13,895 nucleotides of DNA. Origin: Conidiobolus incongruus B7586 (taxonomy: Eukaryota > Entomophthoromycota > Entomophthoromycetes > Entomophthorales > Conidiobolaceae). The notes beneath the pieces are model-generated. The model was not told the origin of the DNA. It ran no database searches and saw nothing but the letters and a program-made list of their open reading frames with translations. A program made the translations under genes and the position numbers. The stretch is taken from NCBI GenBank assembly GCA_000697335.1, contig JNEM01010732.1, positions 1 through 13,895 of the forward strand, written 5' to 3'. Of this stretch, positions 1-8,775 are shown piece after piece. The first letter of the stretch is position 1; each line of letters opens with the position of its first letter.

Positions 1-81
1 TTTATATAATTTTTATATAAATTCCAATCAAAAGTATTTTATATATAAATATTAATTATCAAATTAAAATATAATTATATA

Positions 82-110
82 CACTAGCCTACAAAAGTAA
101 GTTATAAAAT
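82..110 (+). repeat. Left terminal inverted repeat of the Tc1-like element
   Basis: Starts CACTAGCCTACAAAAG directly after the TA at 80-81. Its inner part AAAAGTAAGTTATAAAAT is identical to the inverted right end. Confidence 0.88.
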
Positions 111-311
111 TATGATTATATATATCATTATCAGTAACTCTGTTAATTCTTAATCAAATTAATTTAAATTAAAATATAAAATAAACTTATATTATTTATA
201 TATAATTAAATATATCTAATCTAATTATATTAACTTTTAGTTGATATATTAAAATATAAATTTTACCTAAGGTGAGTTATAAATTTTTGTATTTTAGTTA
301 TGAAAAGAAAA

Positions 312-1345
312 TTAAAACTTAATATATCTATCTTTTGTTTTCTTAACTTCTTAAAGTTTATGGGGTATAGAGTCAACTAACTTCTTATATTAAGAAAGAT
401 TAATTTTGTTCTAAGCTTCTTAAATATATTCTAAAAGCTCATTTAAATTTTTTGTTAATAGGAAAACTTTAACTATTTTTTTAACTAATCTTAAAGGTGT
501 TGAATTAGATTAATGTTAAAAGATTAAAGAAACCACTTTATAACTGTTATTTTATTATTTTTAAACTATTTGGTAATAAAAATAATAGTATAATAAAGGG
601 TATTATCTTATTAGAAAATAATATCTGATTTATTTAATTTATATTATTCAATAGATTTTTTTAATTTATTATTTAGAATATTTTAATATATCTTAACATT
701 AATTCCCTTATTAATTTTATAAAGATACCTTATACTAAAAGATAACATATATCTTTAAATTATAATTAATTTATCACTATATTTTTAGATTAAAATAACA
801 TAATGGTTATAAAGTAGTTTTTTATCTTTTTTAAAATATCTAGCTTTTTTATTAATTCTACTAAAATATATTTTTGTTTTATTAGATTAAATAACCTTAC
901 TTTAATTAGTTTTAGTTTAAATTTAATAATGATATTTAAACTCTTGCTTAATTTTATAGTAATACTTTTTTAGTTAAGGGTGTTTTTTCTTAAAGTATAA
1001 GTGATATCTATTATAACATAAAGTATATATAATAGCATTAATACTAACTAATATTCCTATATAGTTTTATAATTCTTTTTATATTTCTACAATAGTATTA
1101 CATTTACCTATATTAACTAACTTATAAATATACCTTTTGTTATATTTATCTATACTCTTAACTCATTTAAGTTTAGGTTTAGATATATCCTTACTATAAT
1201 TTTTAACAACCTTAACTATAGTAAACTAATTAACACTAGTAATTCTAATAATCTCATAATTTAATTTACCTTTATTATAAAGTTGATTAATATATAAGTG
1301 AATCTTTTTAAAGAGGGATTTAGGTATTTTAATACTAATATTATT
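312..1345 (-). pseudogene. Tc1/mariner transposase pseudogene
   Basis: Relic of a DDE-type transposase that would cut and paste the surrounding element. Read on the minus strand, an N-terminal helix-turn-helix region is visible around 1190-1320 (LYNKGKLNYEIIRITSVN, as in the Tc1 pattern of 'LY..GKS..EIARITGV'). A block around 596-625 reads DIIF**DNT, matching the FQQDN motif that carries the second catalytic Asp, both Gln codons now being stops. Bases about 475-545 read VIKWF*SFNINLIQHL*D*LKK, separated by stops, matching the family's 'KWP.QSPDLNPIE.LWD.LK' block. The C-terminal end reads KKLVDSIPHKL then KDRYIKF followed by a stop at 312-314, like the usual 'LVESMPRR...KGG.TKY' end. Frame shifts by at least one step near the C-terminus. 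The stops are mostly of the kind made by C-to-T or G-to-A change. The start is uncertain; 1345 marks where recognisable protein begins. Confidence 0.8.
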
Positions 1346-1378
1346 TAAAATAATAATTTATAATAATAATATTAGTAT
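1332..1378. repeat. 14-bp perfect inverted repeat inside the transposon
   Basis: ATACTAATATTATT at 1332-1345 is exactly complementary to AATAATATTAGTAT at 1365-1378, with 19 bp between. It sits just upstream of where the minus-strand transposase begins. Low complexity makes chance partly responsible, but a perfect 14-bp arm with C and G is notable. Confidence 0.6.
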
Positions 1379-1628
1379 ATATATATAATTTGATTAAAGA
1401 AAAAAATTTAAGTAATTTTTGTTTTATATATCCTTTTAACTTTTAAACCTCTAAATTTATGACTCATTCTATTTAAAATTTAAGATTTGATATATTAACT
1501 AATAATATATTAAATATAATTAAATATAGCCTATTATAATCAAGTAATATATTTTAATTATATACTTTAATTTAAGATAATTTAGTTAAGAATTATTTAA
1601 GTTATAGGTAAACATATAAGTGATTTTT

Positions 1629-1657
1629 ATTTTATAACTTACTTTTGCAGGCTAGTA
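1629..1657 (-). repeat. Right terminal inverted repeat of the Tc1-like element
   Basis: Reverse complement starts TACTAGCCTGCAAAAG and matches the left end at 27 of 29 positions; the outermost base and the tenth base differ by transitions. TA follows at 1658-1659. Confidence 0.88.
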
Positions 1658-1659
1658 TA

Positions 1660-2400
1660 TAGTTTTTTATTAAATTTATTTAATATATCAAATAATAATA
1701 GATTAATTATTATAAATAATAACTATAGAATATATAAAATTAAAATTATTAAAATCTTTATTTAAGAAAATATAATAAACTAATAGATCTAGTATACTTA
1801 GTGAATAATAATTTATTAAATTATAATTGCTTTAAGTAATTAAAAAATATAGTTTTAAAAAATAAATTTTTGAAAAATTTAATTAATTTATAAAATATCA
1901 GATTTCAATCCTAAATAAAAAAAGATAAATTATAATTAGTAGATATTAGCAAAAATACAGAAAAAATTTATTATTTTAAACAAAGGTATTCATTTTATAA
2001 TATTAAATATTATATTGAATTTTATTTTAAAAATTTTTGCTATTATTTAATTTTTATAGAAATATTAAATAATAGTTATTTTTTATTAATTTATAAATTA
2101 TTATATTAAAATATAGTATATAAATTAATACTCAATAATACTATCTTTATTATATATTTAATATTATCTATATTTGTAATTTATCAGAAAATAATTAAAA
2201 TATAATTTAATCTAACTAAATAATATTCTAATAAAGTTTATAAAATTAAATGACTTTTAATATAATAGTCTATTATTATTTAATTATATTATATAATAAG
2301 GTATATTATATTTATATTGTTATATTTTAATATACTTGTCTTTTTAAGTTTATAAGTTGATTTAATAATTTACTGATATAAAACTTGTTTTATTTGAAAT
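1660..2400. other. Extremely AT-rich gene-free stretch beside the transposon
   Basis: No open frame, RNA gene or recognisable repeat ends. By eye the G+C content is around ten percent in many lines, as low as within the dead transposon and lower than the intergenic DNA further right. It may be host DNA that shared the same mutational decay, or a second element too old to recognise. Short perfect palindromes occur, for example 1997-2013 (8-bp arms) and 2040-2075. Confidence 0.6.
2040..2075. repeat. 12-bp perfect inverted repeat
   Basis: CTATTATTTAAT at 2040-2051 pairs exactly with ATTAAATAATAG at 2064-2075 around a 12-base loop. No function can be assigned; such arms arise easily in DNA this AT-rich. 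Confidence 0.5.
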
Positions 2401-3040
2401 ATAATCAAATGACACTCTTTGTTTTTTTTTCTTTTTGTTCTCTTTCGCTTATTTGTTATTTTTGTCTTCTTGATTGTATTTTATTTATCTTTTAATAAAT
2501 ATCTACCAAGTCCCATATCATACACTAAACAGACTATTTAATCACCTAAGAGTAATATAAAAAGAATAACAAAGTTTATCTGAATATTTTGCTATATTGT
2601 CTTAATAGTAATTAAACTTAAGACATATAATCCTAATATATTAAAGAATAGATTAATATATAATTTACTAAATTAATATTTCAAGTACTTATCCAATGTA
2701 GATCTTAATTTACAAATACTTAATATAAAACATAACAATGTCTTAAAAATAATTAGTTTTGTTTATTTTGAGTCAAAAACATTTTATAAGAGATTATTTT
2801 TGAAAATTACATATGTAATTTATGTTTGAATAAAAGAAGATCAAATTATCATAAAAAATGATTATATTGAATCAGCTTATAAAAGATAAATACTTAAAGT
2901 CTATAAGATATAAGATATAAAATATAAAATACAAAAATGTGAGCATTATTAATGAATTTAAGCAATTCAAAAAAGATATATAGAATTGTAATTCAACAAA
3001 CCAATCTAGATATATTAAAAGTAGAATTGCAAATTTTTTT
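2401..3040. other. Gene-free intergenic DNA
   Basis: Composition shifts from the extreme AT of the left side to ordinary intergenic levels near 2400, where a pyrimidine-rich run (about 2418-2490) also lies. No open frame, structured RNA or repeat end was recognised. Confidence 0.5.
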
Positions 3041-3068
3041 AGAATAAGTTTGCCATTTTAATGAGAGC

Positions 3069-3196
3069 TGAAATGATATTGTTGCAATGCCAGTTGCTAA
3101 AAATACATAAATTAAGTATCTGAAATAGGTAAGCTGCTTTTATTAAGCGCCAGTATTAGATCAAAGGTTTTATTGAGAAAATGAAATGATATTGTT
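3069..3196 (+). repeat. 15-bp direct repeat flanking part of the GC-richer island
   Basis: TGAAATGATATTGTT occurs at 3069-3083 and again, identical, at 3182-3196, 113 bp apart start to start. Neighbouring words are also echoed (GCCAGT at 3089 and 3150), so an old local duplication is possible. Confidence 0.55.
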
Positions 3197-3260
3197 ATAT
3201 TGTGAGAGGTCCACTTATAGCACATGGTTAGAGTTATTACATCGGTTTTTTTAAATTCCA

Positions 3261-3411
3261 ATTATCGGCGAAAGATAGTGATTAGAGGTGAGAAAGGTCT
3301 TCTAAAGAATGAGACCTTTAGAGTGAAGTGATATGCCTTCTGGGGTAACATCCTCATAAGGAAAAAATAGTGAGGAAAAAGGTGCTTGGGAAAGTTACTA
3401 TCTAGGCAACC
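3261..3411 (+). ncRNA. Candidate structured RNA or repeat remnant: four consecutive hairpins
   Basis: In a patch clearly richer in G and C than its surroundings, four short stems follow one another without overlap. 3261-3266 ATTATC pairs with 3274-3279 GATAGT. 3293-3300 AAAGGTCT pairs perfectly with 3312-3319 AGACCTTT. 3336-3345 CCTTCTGGGG pairs with 3352-3361 CCTCATAAGG with one mismatch and one wobble around TAACAT. 3381-3389 GGTGCTTGG pairs with 3402-3411 CTAGGCAACC with one bulged A and wobbles. Upstream, TAGCACATGGTTAG at 3218-3231 resembles a pol III A box / tRNA D-arm, but no good B box or cloverleaf follows. No snRNA, SRP, RNase P or ribozyme core was recognised. A tRNA-derived SINE fragment or another old repeat is an equal alternative. 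The strand given is the one bearing the A-box-like word. Confidence 0.25.
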
Positions 3412-3429
3412 ACAATATAATTGACGATT

Positions 3430-4490
3430 ATCATGAAACTAATAAAAATGATATCCTAGTTGAAAATCTATATTAATAATATCAAACTATTTTTTATTAA
3501 AATTAGCTGTAAATTAATAGAAACTTGAAAAGATTAAAATTATAGACAGAAGGCCTAAAATTTGATCAAATTTATTAATAAAAATATTTTTACTCATATG
3601 CTTTAACTCAAAACTCATGTGTTGTTTGAAAATAAATATACGTTATTATAGCTTTAGTAATTTTAAAAAAAACCAGTAATTTTACTAGAAATAATGTAAT
3701 ATATTTTACAAATACCTTTTGGAATAGATTGAAATTTCAATACTATAATAGTGTCAAATTAATTTTGTACTAATTATCGTAATAAAATAAATTGAATTTA
3801 ACATGGGTTTGTAATAATATCGGATCAATTAAATTCAGAAATTCTTAGTTATTACTGTCGCCATTGATCCATTTATCCTTAACAAAAGTTAAATCTTCAT
3901 ATTATGTAAACTAGGGATTTTAATTTTCTAATTTTTTAATTTTATCTATTTTGTAAGCAAATATTAAATTATGTTGAAATTTTGAGACTGAGTGAATTTT
4001 TGAGTTTAAATTTTGCTGTACCTGTTGATTATTTACAATAATATTCACGATATAGAATTTGCAAATGACTATTATTATATTTCCTCAAAGCTTTTAATTA
4101 ATAGTAAAAATATGTTTCATTTTTAAACCTTGTATGATATTACAAAATATTTACAGGTTTTCAACCTAAAATTATCATTTTAATAACCCAAATCCTAGTT
4201 TTTCTAAATTTATCCATTCAATTACCATACTTGTTAAAAATCCTCTTAATCGGATAAATAAAATTTCTCAGTTATTTAGTTAAAAAGAATTATATTATTT
4301 CAAATGAATAATTAATATTTTGTAATTTGAGATATTCTTTGTTAATGATAATACAATATAAATATTGAATTTAGTCTCAGATATAATAGTGTTGATATTC
4401 TTCAATTTTATTTATATTTGTAGTGAGTTTTTAAATATAATTCTTTTAACAATTAATAATATATGGAATTCATCTACTATTAAAACTCAT
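3430..4490. other. Gene-free intergenic DNA
   Basis: No supported gene. Contains an imperfectly placed inverted pair TGAATTTAA / TTAAATTCA near 3793-3838 and two copies of TCGGAT (3820, 4250), the hexamer that recurs through the intergenic DNA of this window. Confidence 0.5.
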
Positions 4491-4493
4491 TGG

Positions 4494-4560
4494 ATCATCA
4501 AGCTATTTTGATGATTGGAAATATGATTTAAATTATTTCATGACAACCAAGCTATTTTGG
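4494..4560. repeat. Two hairpins with the same GCTATT loop
   Basis: ATCATCAA-GCTATT-TTGATGAT (4494-4515) is a perfect 8-bp stem; 49 bp on, CCAA-GCTATT-TTGG (4547-4560) repeats the identical six-base loop with a shorter stem of different outer sequence. They lie about 740-800 bp upstream of gene 1. Function unknown. Confidence 0.5.
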
Positions 4561-4910
4561 CAATTTTTTTAAAAATATAACTTAACCTGTCATTTGAGGA
4601 TTATTAAATCATACTTTAAATTTTCAATATAAGATTATGACAAATTTATCTTATGTTTCATCCGAAAAATATTTGATATTTTTCAAGTTGCTAAATTCGA
4701 ATTAACATTACTGAAGTATCCATATGCTATTCTTATGATGAAAGTAGTGATTTCTAATATTGAGTAAAAAAAATTCAAAAATAACCTAAAATCAAATATA
4801 ATAGAATATAAATAACCATTAAAATCACGCCAGGGATAATTTATCATCATTGTCATAGCAGTAGTTAATAGGATCAATATTTAATTAATAGATCTAATGT
4901 TCTATAATAA

Positions 4911-5297
4911 CAGAAAATAATTAATAATATTATAGTATCCATTATATTGACCTAAATATCCAGTTTTTGATCCGAGTATTCCTATAAGTTTTTTATAAGT
5001 AAAACTTGCTAGATTTAATATAATTTAGGGTAGGTATGGGTAATTTGATCTGTTATATTAATTCAATAAATTACAATGTAGTACATAATTAGCATTTGAC
5101 TTATCTGATATATGAGTAATGAAATTTGTATTGTTAAATCTTGCACAAGAAATGGATCCAAGTATTGAGCTTGACGTAATTATATTTTAAATCCGAAATT
5201 TACAGGTTTTTCTCAATTGAAACTTAAGTATGAATCTGCAAAAATTGCTGTGTATAAAATCAAGACAACAAAAGCATTGAGTTATAACATACCCAAT
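4911..5297 (+). promoter_or_regulatory. Upstream region of gene 1, homologous to that of gene 2
   Basis: Short blocks are shared, in order, with the region upstream of the second paralogue: CAGAAAATAA (4911), AATATTATAG (4926), TTTTTGATCCGAG (4964), GTAGTACA (5078), TGTTAAATCTTGC (5132), an aAGAAA-tGGATCCA block (GGATCC at 5154), then the TATA box. Distances to the ATG are 334, 220, 166 and 144 bp for the block starts TTTTTGATCCGAG, GTAGTACA, TGTTAAA and GGATCC, against 336, 214, 161 and 139 bp in gene 2. This shows that the promoter was duplicated along with the gene; which blocks bind factors is not known. Confidence 0.65.
5253..5259 (+). promoter_or_regulatory. TATA box of gene 1
   Basis: TATAAAA begins exactly 45 bp upstream of the chosen ATG. 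The second paralogue has TATATAA at exactly the same distance. Initiation about 30 bp downstream would leave a very short leader, which argues for the ATG at 5298. Confidence 0.65.
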
Positions 5298-7181
5298 ATG
5301 AAGCTCAATTTTATCTATCCAATCGTTACTGTGGCTTTGGGAGCTGTCTCTGGTCAAAATGTGACACAAGGAATCGATTATCCTATTCAAGGTTCATTGG
5401 ATCACAATTTTAATGATCCTAAATACTTCGAATTATGGAAGGAGCAAATAGATCTATATGTCGAATCTTTAGAGAATGGGGCAGACTCTAACAAACCTGA
5501 AGGAAGAATGTCACCATTATTTTTCGATTGGGGTATCATTGATTTATTGGCACCTATTTTCAAGAAGGATATTACCGCAACCAATTGTGAAGCGATAAAA
5601 TATGGTATTAGAAAGGCTCAAACTATCCTTCGACTTCCTGGCACGCGAACCTTGATCATGAAGGGAATAAAAGCTGGATGTACTAAATTTGGAATGCCTG
5701 AAGATATTTGTGAGGGATATGTTGAAAAATATGGTCCATCCTACCTCCAGGTACTCAAAGAAATGGATATCAGTTCTTATGGCGCAGATTTATTTGTTTT
5801 TGCCTTGTTGAGAAAATGTCCTCATCCCAATCTACCAGAAACTAAAATTTCTCTCCCATCTCCCAAATCAATTAATATTCCTAAAGCTAGTAACCGCACA
5901 ATGAGAGTTTTACATCTTTCTGACTTACATTATGATCCCGATTACCAAGAAGGCGCAGAATCCCAATGCAACAAACCCGTATGTTGTCATAAGGATAGTC
6001 ATGTAGGTAGTGATGGCAAAGGAATCAAAAAACCTGCAGGTAAATGGGGTGAATACAAATGTGATATTCCTAAGTCAACTTTGGAATCCATGTTAGCTCA
6101 TATTCAAAAACTTCACCAAGATAATCCTATTGATATGGTTATTTTTGGAGGAGATGTTCCACCTCACAACGCCTGGGAAGAAACTTGGGAACATTCTAAA
6201 TTCGTCGAATCTCAATCCTTCTCTATGATGAAAAAATATTTGAACTCCCCTAAAACTAAAATTTACCCTGTTGTTGGTAATCATGAAGGCATTCCTAGTA
6301 ATTTATACCCATTCGATAATATGAAGGAAGCTAAGAGCTTTGCCTTGTATCCTTTTTTAGCTAATGAATGGAAGGAATGGATTCCTCAATTAGCCTATAA
6401 CCAACTTAGAAGATCTGGTTTCTATTCAGTTGACTACTCTGATAAGCTGAAGGTTATTACTTTGAACAATAACTTGTGCTATGCTTACAATGTGTATTTA
6501 CTCCTTCAACCATTGAATGAGGATCCTAACGGAATGTTCGCTTGGCTCATCAAAGAACTCCAAGATGCTGAACGCAGAGGTATGAAAGTATTCCTTTCAT
6601 CTCATGTCCCACCTAATGGTGTTGATTGTTTCCAAAAATTCTCTCAAACCTATTCTAAGATTGTTAAAGCTTATGCTCACATTATCACTGCTCAATTCTA
6701 TGGTCACACTCACTGGGATGAATTCGAAATTTTCTATAGTGACTCCTCCAAGAAATCAGCTGAGACTGCTGTTAGCAACTCTTTCATTGTTCCTTCTATG
6801 ACCACCTTCACTGATATTAACCCTGGATTCAGAATTTATGAAGTTGATGCCGAAAGCTTCTATGTCAAAGATTTTATTCAATACTATGCTGATTTGAATG
6901 AAGCCAAGTCTTGGAAGAATGGACCTGAATGGAAAGAACTCTACCGTCCCAAGTCCACTTACAAAGTCCCCTCCAGTAAGGGAGACTATATCAATGCTCC
7001 TTTCTGGCATGAAGTAACTGAACTCATTGAAAATGAATCCCAATTCAACATTTACAATAAGTTGAAATATAAGAACTCTGGCAAAGAGCCTAAAATTGAT
7101 GCTAAGGAAAGAAGAGATACGATCTGTAATTTGAGAGCTAGTAACTCTAAAGAAATCTGTAGAGTTAAGTTAGAATTTTAG
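5298..7181 (+). CDS. Secreted acid sphingomyelinase-like phosphodiesterase (paralogue 1)
   Basis: A 627-residue, intronless, complete gene. Family members hydrolyse sphingomyelin to ceramide and phosphocholine with two zinc ions at acidic pH, in lysosomes or outside the cell. Residues 1-19 form a signal peptide (MKLNFIYPIVTVALGAVSG, cut before QN). A saposin-B domain spans about 90-180 with Cys97, 128, 138 and 174. The metallophosphoesterase domain spans about 202-475: SDLH (Asp209, His211), GGDVPPH (Asp286), GNHE (Asn328, His329), SSHVPPN (His436) and FYGHTHWDEFE (His470, His472), the complete set of metal ligands. The CNKPVCCHK and WGEYKCD stretches and the C-terminal Cys pair (TIC...EIC) also match acid sphingomyelinases. 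Possible N-glycosylation at N21 and N199. The frame stays open upstream to 5217 but only with TTG there; ATG 5298 gives a clean signal peptide and matches the paralogue. The stop is TAG. Family assignment is firm; substrate is inferred, since most fungi make no sphingomyelin. Confidence 0.95.
   Translation: MKLNFIYPIVTVALGAVSGQNVTQGIDYPIQGSLDHNFNDPKYFELWKEQIDLYVESLENGADSNKPEGRMSPLFFDWGIIDLLAPIFKKDITATNCEAIKYGIRKAQTILRLPGTRTLIMKGIKAGCTKFGMPEDICEGYVEKYGPSYLQVLKEMDISSYGADLFVFALLRKCPHPNLPETKISLPSPKSINIPKASNRTMRVLHLSDLHYDPDYQEGAESQCNKPVCCHKDSHVGSDGKGIKKPAGKWGEYKCDIPKSTLESMLAHIQKLHQDNPIDMVIFGGDVPPHNAWEETWEHSKFVESQSFSMMKKYLNSPKTKIYPVVGNHEGIPSNLYPFDNMKEAKSFALYPFLANEWKEWIPQLAYNQLRRSGFYSVDYSDKLKVITLNNNLCYAYNVYLLLQPLNEDPNGMFAWLIKELQDAERRGMKVFLSSHVPPNGVDCFQKFSQTYSKIVKAYAHIITAQFYGHTHWDEFEIFYSDSSKKSAETAVSNSFIVPSMTTFTDINPGFRIYEVDAESFYVKDFIQYYADLNEAKSWKNGPEWKELYRPKSTYKVPSSKGDYINAPFWHEVTELIENESQFNIYNKLKYKNSGKEPKIDAKERRDTICNLRASNSKEICRVKLEF
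6416..6972 (+). repeat. Near-identical tract shared with gene 2 (copy 1)
   Basis: 557 bp aligned without gaps to 13339-13895 with only two differences, T here and C there at 6622 (Val442 here, Ala in gene 2) and 6731 (silent). It starts abruptly; the bases just upstream differ at many positions. The right end is unknown because gene 2 leaves the window. Confidence 0.93.
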
Positions 7182-7238
7182 GATCAGGTTTAATTAATAC
7201 TTTTCACTTTAATATTATTTAGTAATATTTTATCACTT

Positions 7239-7244
7239 AATAAA
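7239..7244 (+). terminator. Likely poly(A) signal of gene 1
   Basis: AATAAA, followed by more A, begins 58 bp after the stop codon in an AT-rich 3' flank. The motif is common by chance in such DNA, so only its position supports it. Confidence 0.4.
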
Positions 7245-8633
7245 AAAATATCTAAATTGATTTTTTATAAAATTGATCAAACTATATACTAAATATTATA
7301 TTAAATTTAATATAATATAGTCAATATTTATAACTAAAATTAATTTCGAAAATAATTTAATTGATAAAACATTATGATATGAAATAAATATATTTCAAAT
7401 ATTAATGATTTATATTCATTCTAAAAGTTTTATAATTTACTCAAAAATAAGCAATTTACTGAATTGATTAGATATAGTAAATCTATTAATTGGTGATTTT
7501 AAATAAATAATTAATTAAATAATCAGATATATTAATTCTTCTCGTTATTCTTATTGAAATAAAAATATATCTAAAATTTATATAAAGATTTTGAGTATTA
7601 CTTTGACAATATTCAGTGATTAAATATAATATTAAATTTAACAATTCAATTTGAAAACATTTATATTATAGTTAGAATTTGTTATTGGACTGATACTATT
7701 GTTTGGTTACCAAATATATTTCATATATGTAATCAAGAATAGAAATTAATTAAATTATAAAATGAATTTAGTTATTTGATTCCAATTGGTTAAATTAAAT
7801 ATTGGTATATACAACATTACTATTATCTTTAATAGTCAATATTATTGTATATTATCCCGAATTTCTAAATAATAAAAATTATTTTTGTAATTAAAATTGT
7901 ATAGCTTGAAGATTTTATTAAACCATTATGTTATATAAATTTAGATATTATTTTAACTCGATTAAGACTTTAAACTCCGAAATTGGAAATTTAAAGATTA
8001 CTTATGGATAGCTCGACCAGAATTGAAGATAATAGTTCTAATTGGCTCCGTGAAAAATCTTGGAATTATTTTCTATCGAACAATTTGAATGTAGCAATTA
8101 CTTTGCATTATTACATTTAATCATATCACAACAAAATTATATTATTATTTAATCTTTTTGAAAATTTCTAAACTTAGTTTATCCCTTCTACAAAATCCGC
8201 AGATATATATTAAATTACATATTTTCAGTATTGAATTCTCGTTATAAATTTAATATCATAACAGAGAATATAATAATTGAAATTATTAGTCTAATTTGGA
8301 ACCAAAAATAAATATATCAAATTATGAACTATTAAAATTATTCAAAAAATACCTATAAAAATATTGAAAAAAATGATAATGTATATATAATAAAGTCTCA
8401 AATGAGAAATCAAACTTTTGATAGCGTTGCATATTCCTTATGTAAGTTTTCCAAATAGCATTCTATTTATTAAATTAATTTTAGCCCATTACCGCATTCA
8501 CCTATTTGATATATTCAAATATCCGAAAATAATTGAACAAAGAATATAAGTGGTAAGTGATATTGGCAATGATTTTACAAATGTAACAGTGATTCTTTTG
8601 AAATAATAAATAAAGATTCCAAGTAGTATATTG

Positions 8634-8656
8634 ATTTCAATTTCAGAAATTGAAAT
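8634..8656. repeat. 10-bp perfect inverted repeat with 3-base loop
   Basis: ATTTCAATTT (8634-8643), CAG, AAATTGAAAT (8647-8656). A tight hairpin of unknown role. Confidence 0.5.
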
Positions 8657-8756
8657 TTTATTATATTTGAAATATTTATAATTCATTTACAAATTAAATA
8701 ATCGGTATAAAATATCTTTTTAATTATCAAACTACCAAATATTAATAGGGGATTTG

Positions 8757-8775
8757 GTTTTTAGTTTTTAGTTTT
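8757..8775 (+). repeat. Short tandem repeat of GTTTTTA
   Basis: Two perfect copies of GTTTTTA (8757-8770) followed by a partial third, next to an AT dinucleotide run near 8794-8806. Ordinary low-complexity sequence. Confidence 0.5.

Larger units (their letters stand above)
82..1657 (-). mobile_element. Decayed Tc1/mariner-type DNA transposon with terminal inverted repeats
   Basis: A 1576-bp element bounded by 29-bp inverted repeats that match at 27 of 29 positions, both differences being transitions. It is flanked by TA on each side (80-81 and 1658-1659), the target duplication used by Tc1/mariner elements. The length is right for this superfamily. The interior carries a minus-strand transposase relic with several recognisable family motifs. 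Base composition is even more AT-rich than the host intergenic DNA and the former reading frame contains many stops at places where the family has Trp or Gln, so the copy is dead. A subterminal copy of the inner repeat sequence (GAGTTATAAA at 274-283) lies near the left end. The element can only be mobilised, if at all, by transposase from an intact relative elsewhere. Confidence 0.88.

Noticed and set aside
4683-4877. Minus-strand 64-codon frame rich in hydrophobic residues.
   Set aside because: Hydrophobic residues are expected from T-rich codons, there is no homology recognised, and it borders the gene 1 promoter.
5191-5204. Possible 3' splice site (AATTTACAG) before gene 1, suggesting a 5' exon.
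   Set aside because: No convincing donor or upstream coding exon was found, the TATA box lies downstream of it, and the second gene has no equivalent.
5217-5297. In-frame upstream extension of gene 1 beginning with TTG.
   Set aside because: TTG is an unlikely start here, the extension contains the TATA box, and it would bury the signal peptide. The paralogue has no similar sequence.
6093-6284. Minus-strand open frame antisense to gene 1, with a similar one at 13016-13207 antisense to gene 2.
   Set aside because: Their similarity follows from conservation of the sense genes; no promoter or family resemblance. The plus-strand out-of-frame frames at 6604-6801 and 13527-13724 mirror each other for the same reason.
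8498-8686. Minus-strand 62-codon frame in the intergenic region.
   Set aside because: Composition-driven Ile/Tyr/Lys/Asn protein with no motif; its start lies in the hairpin-bearing AT-rich DNA.
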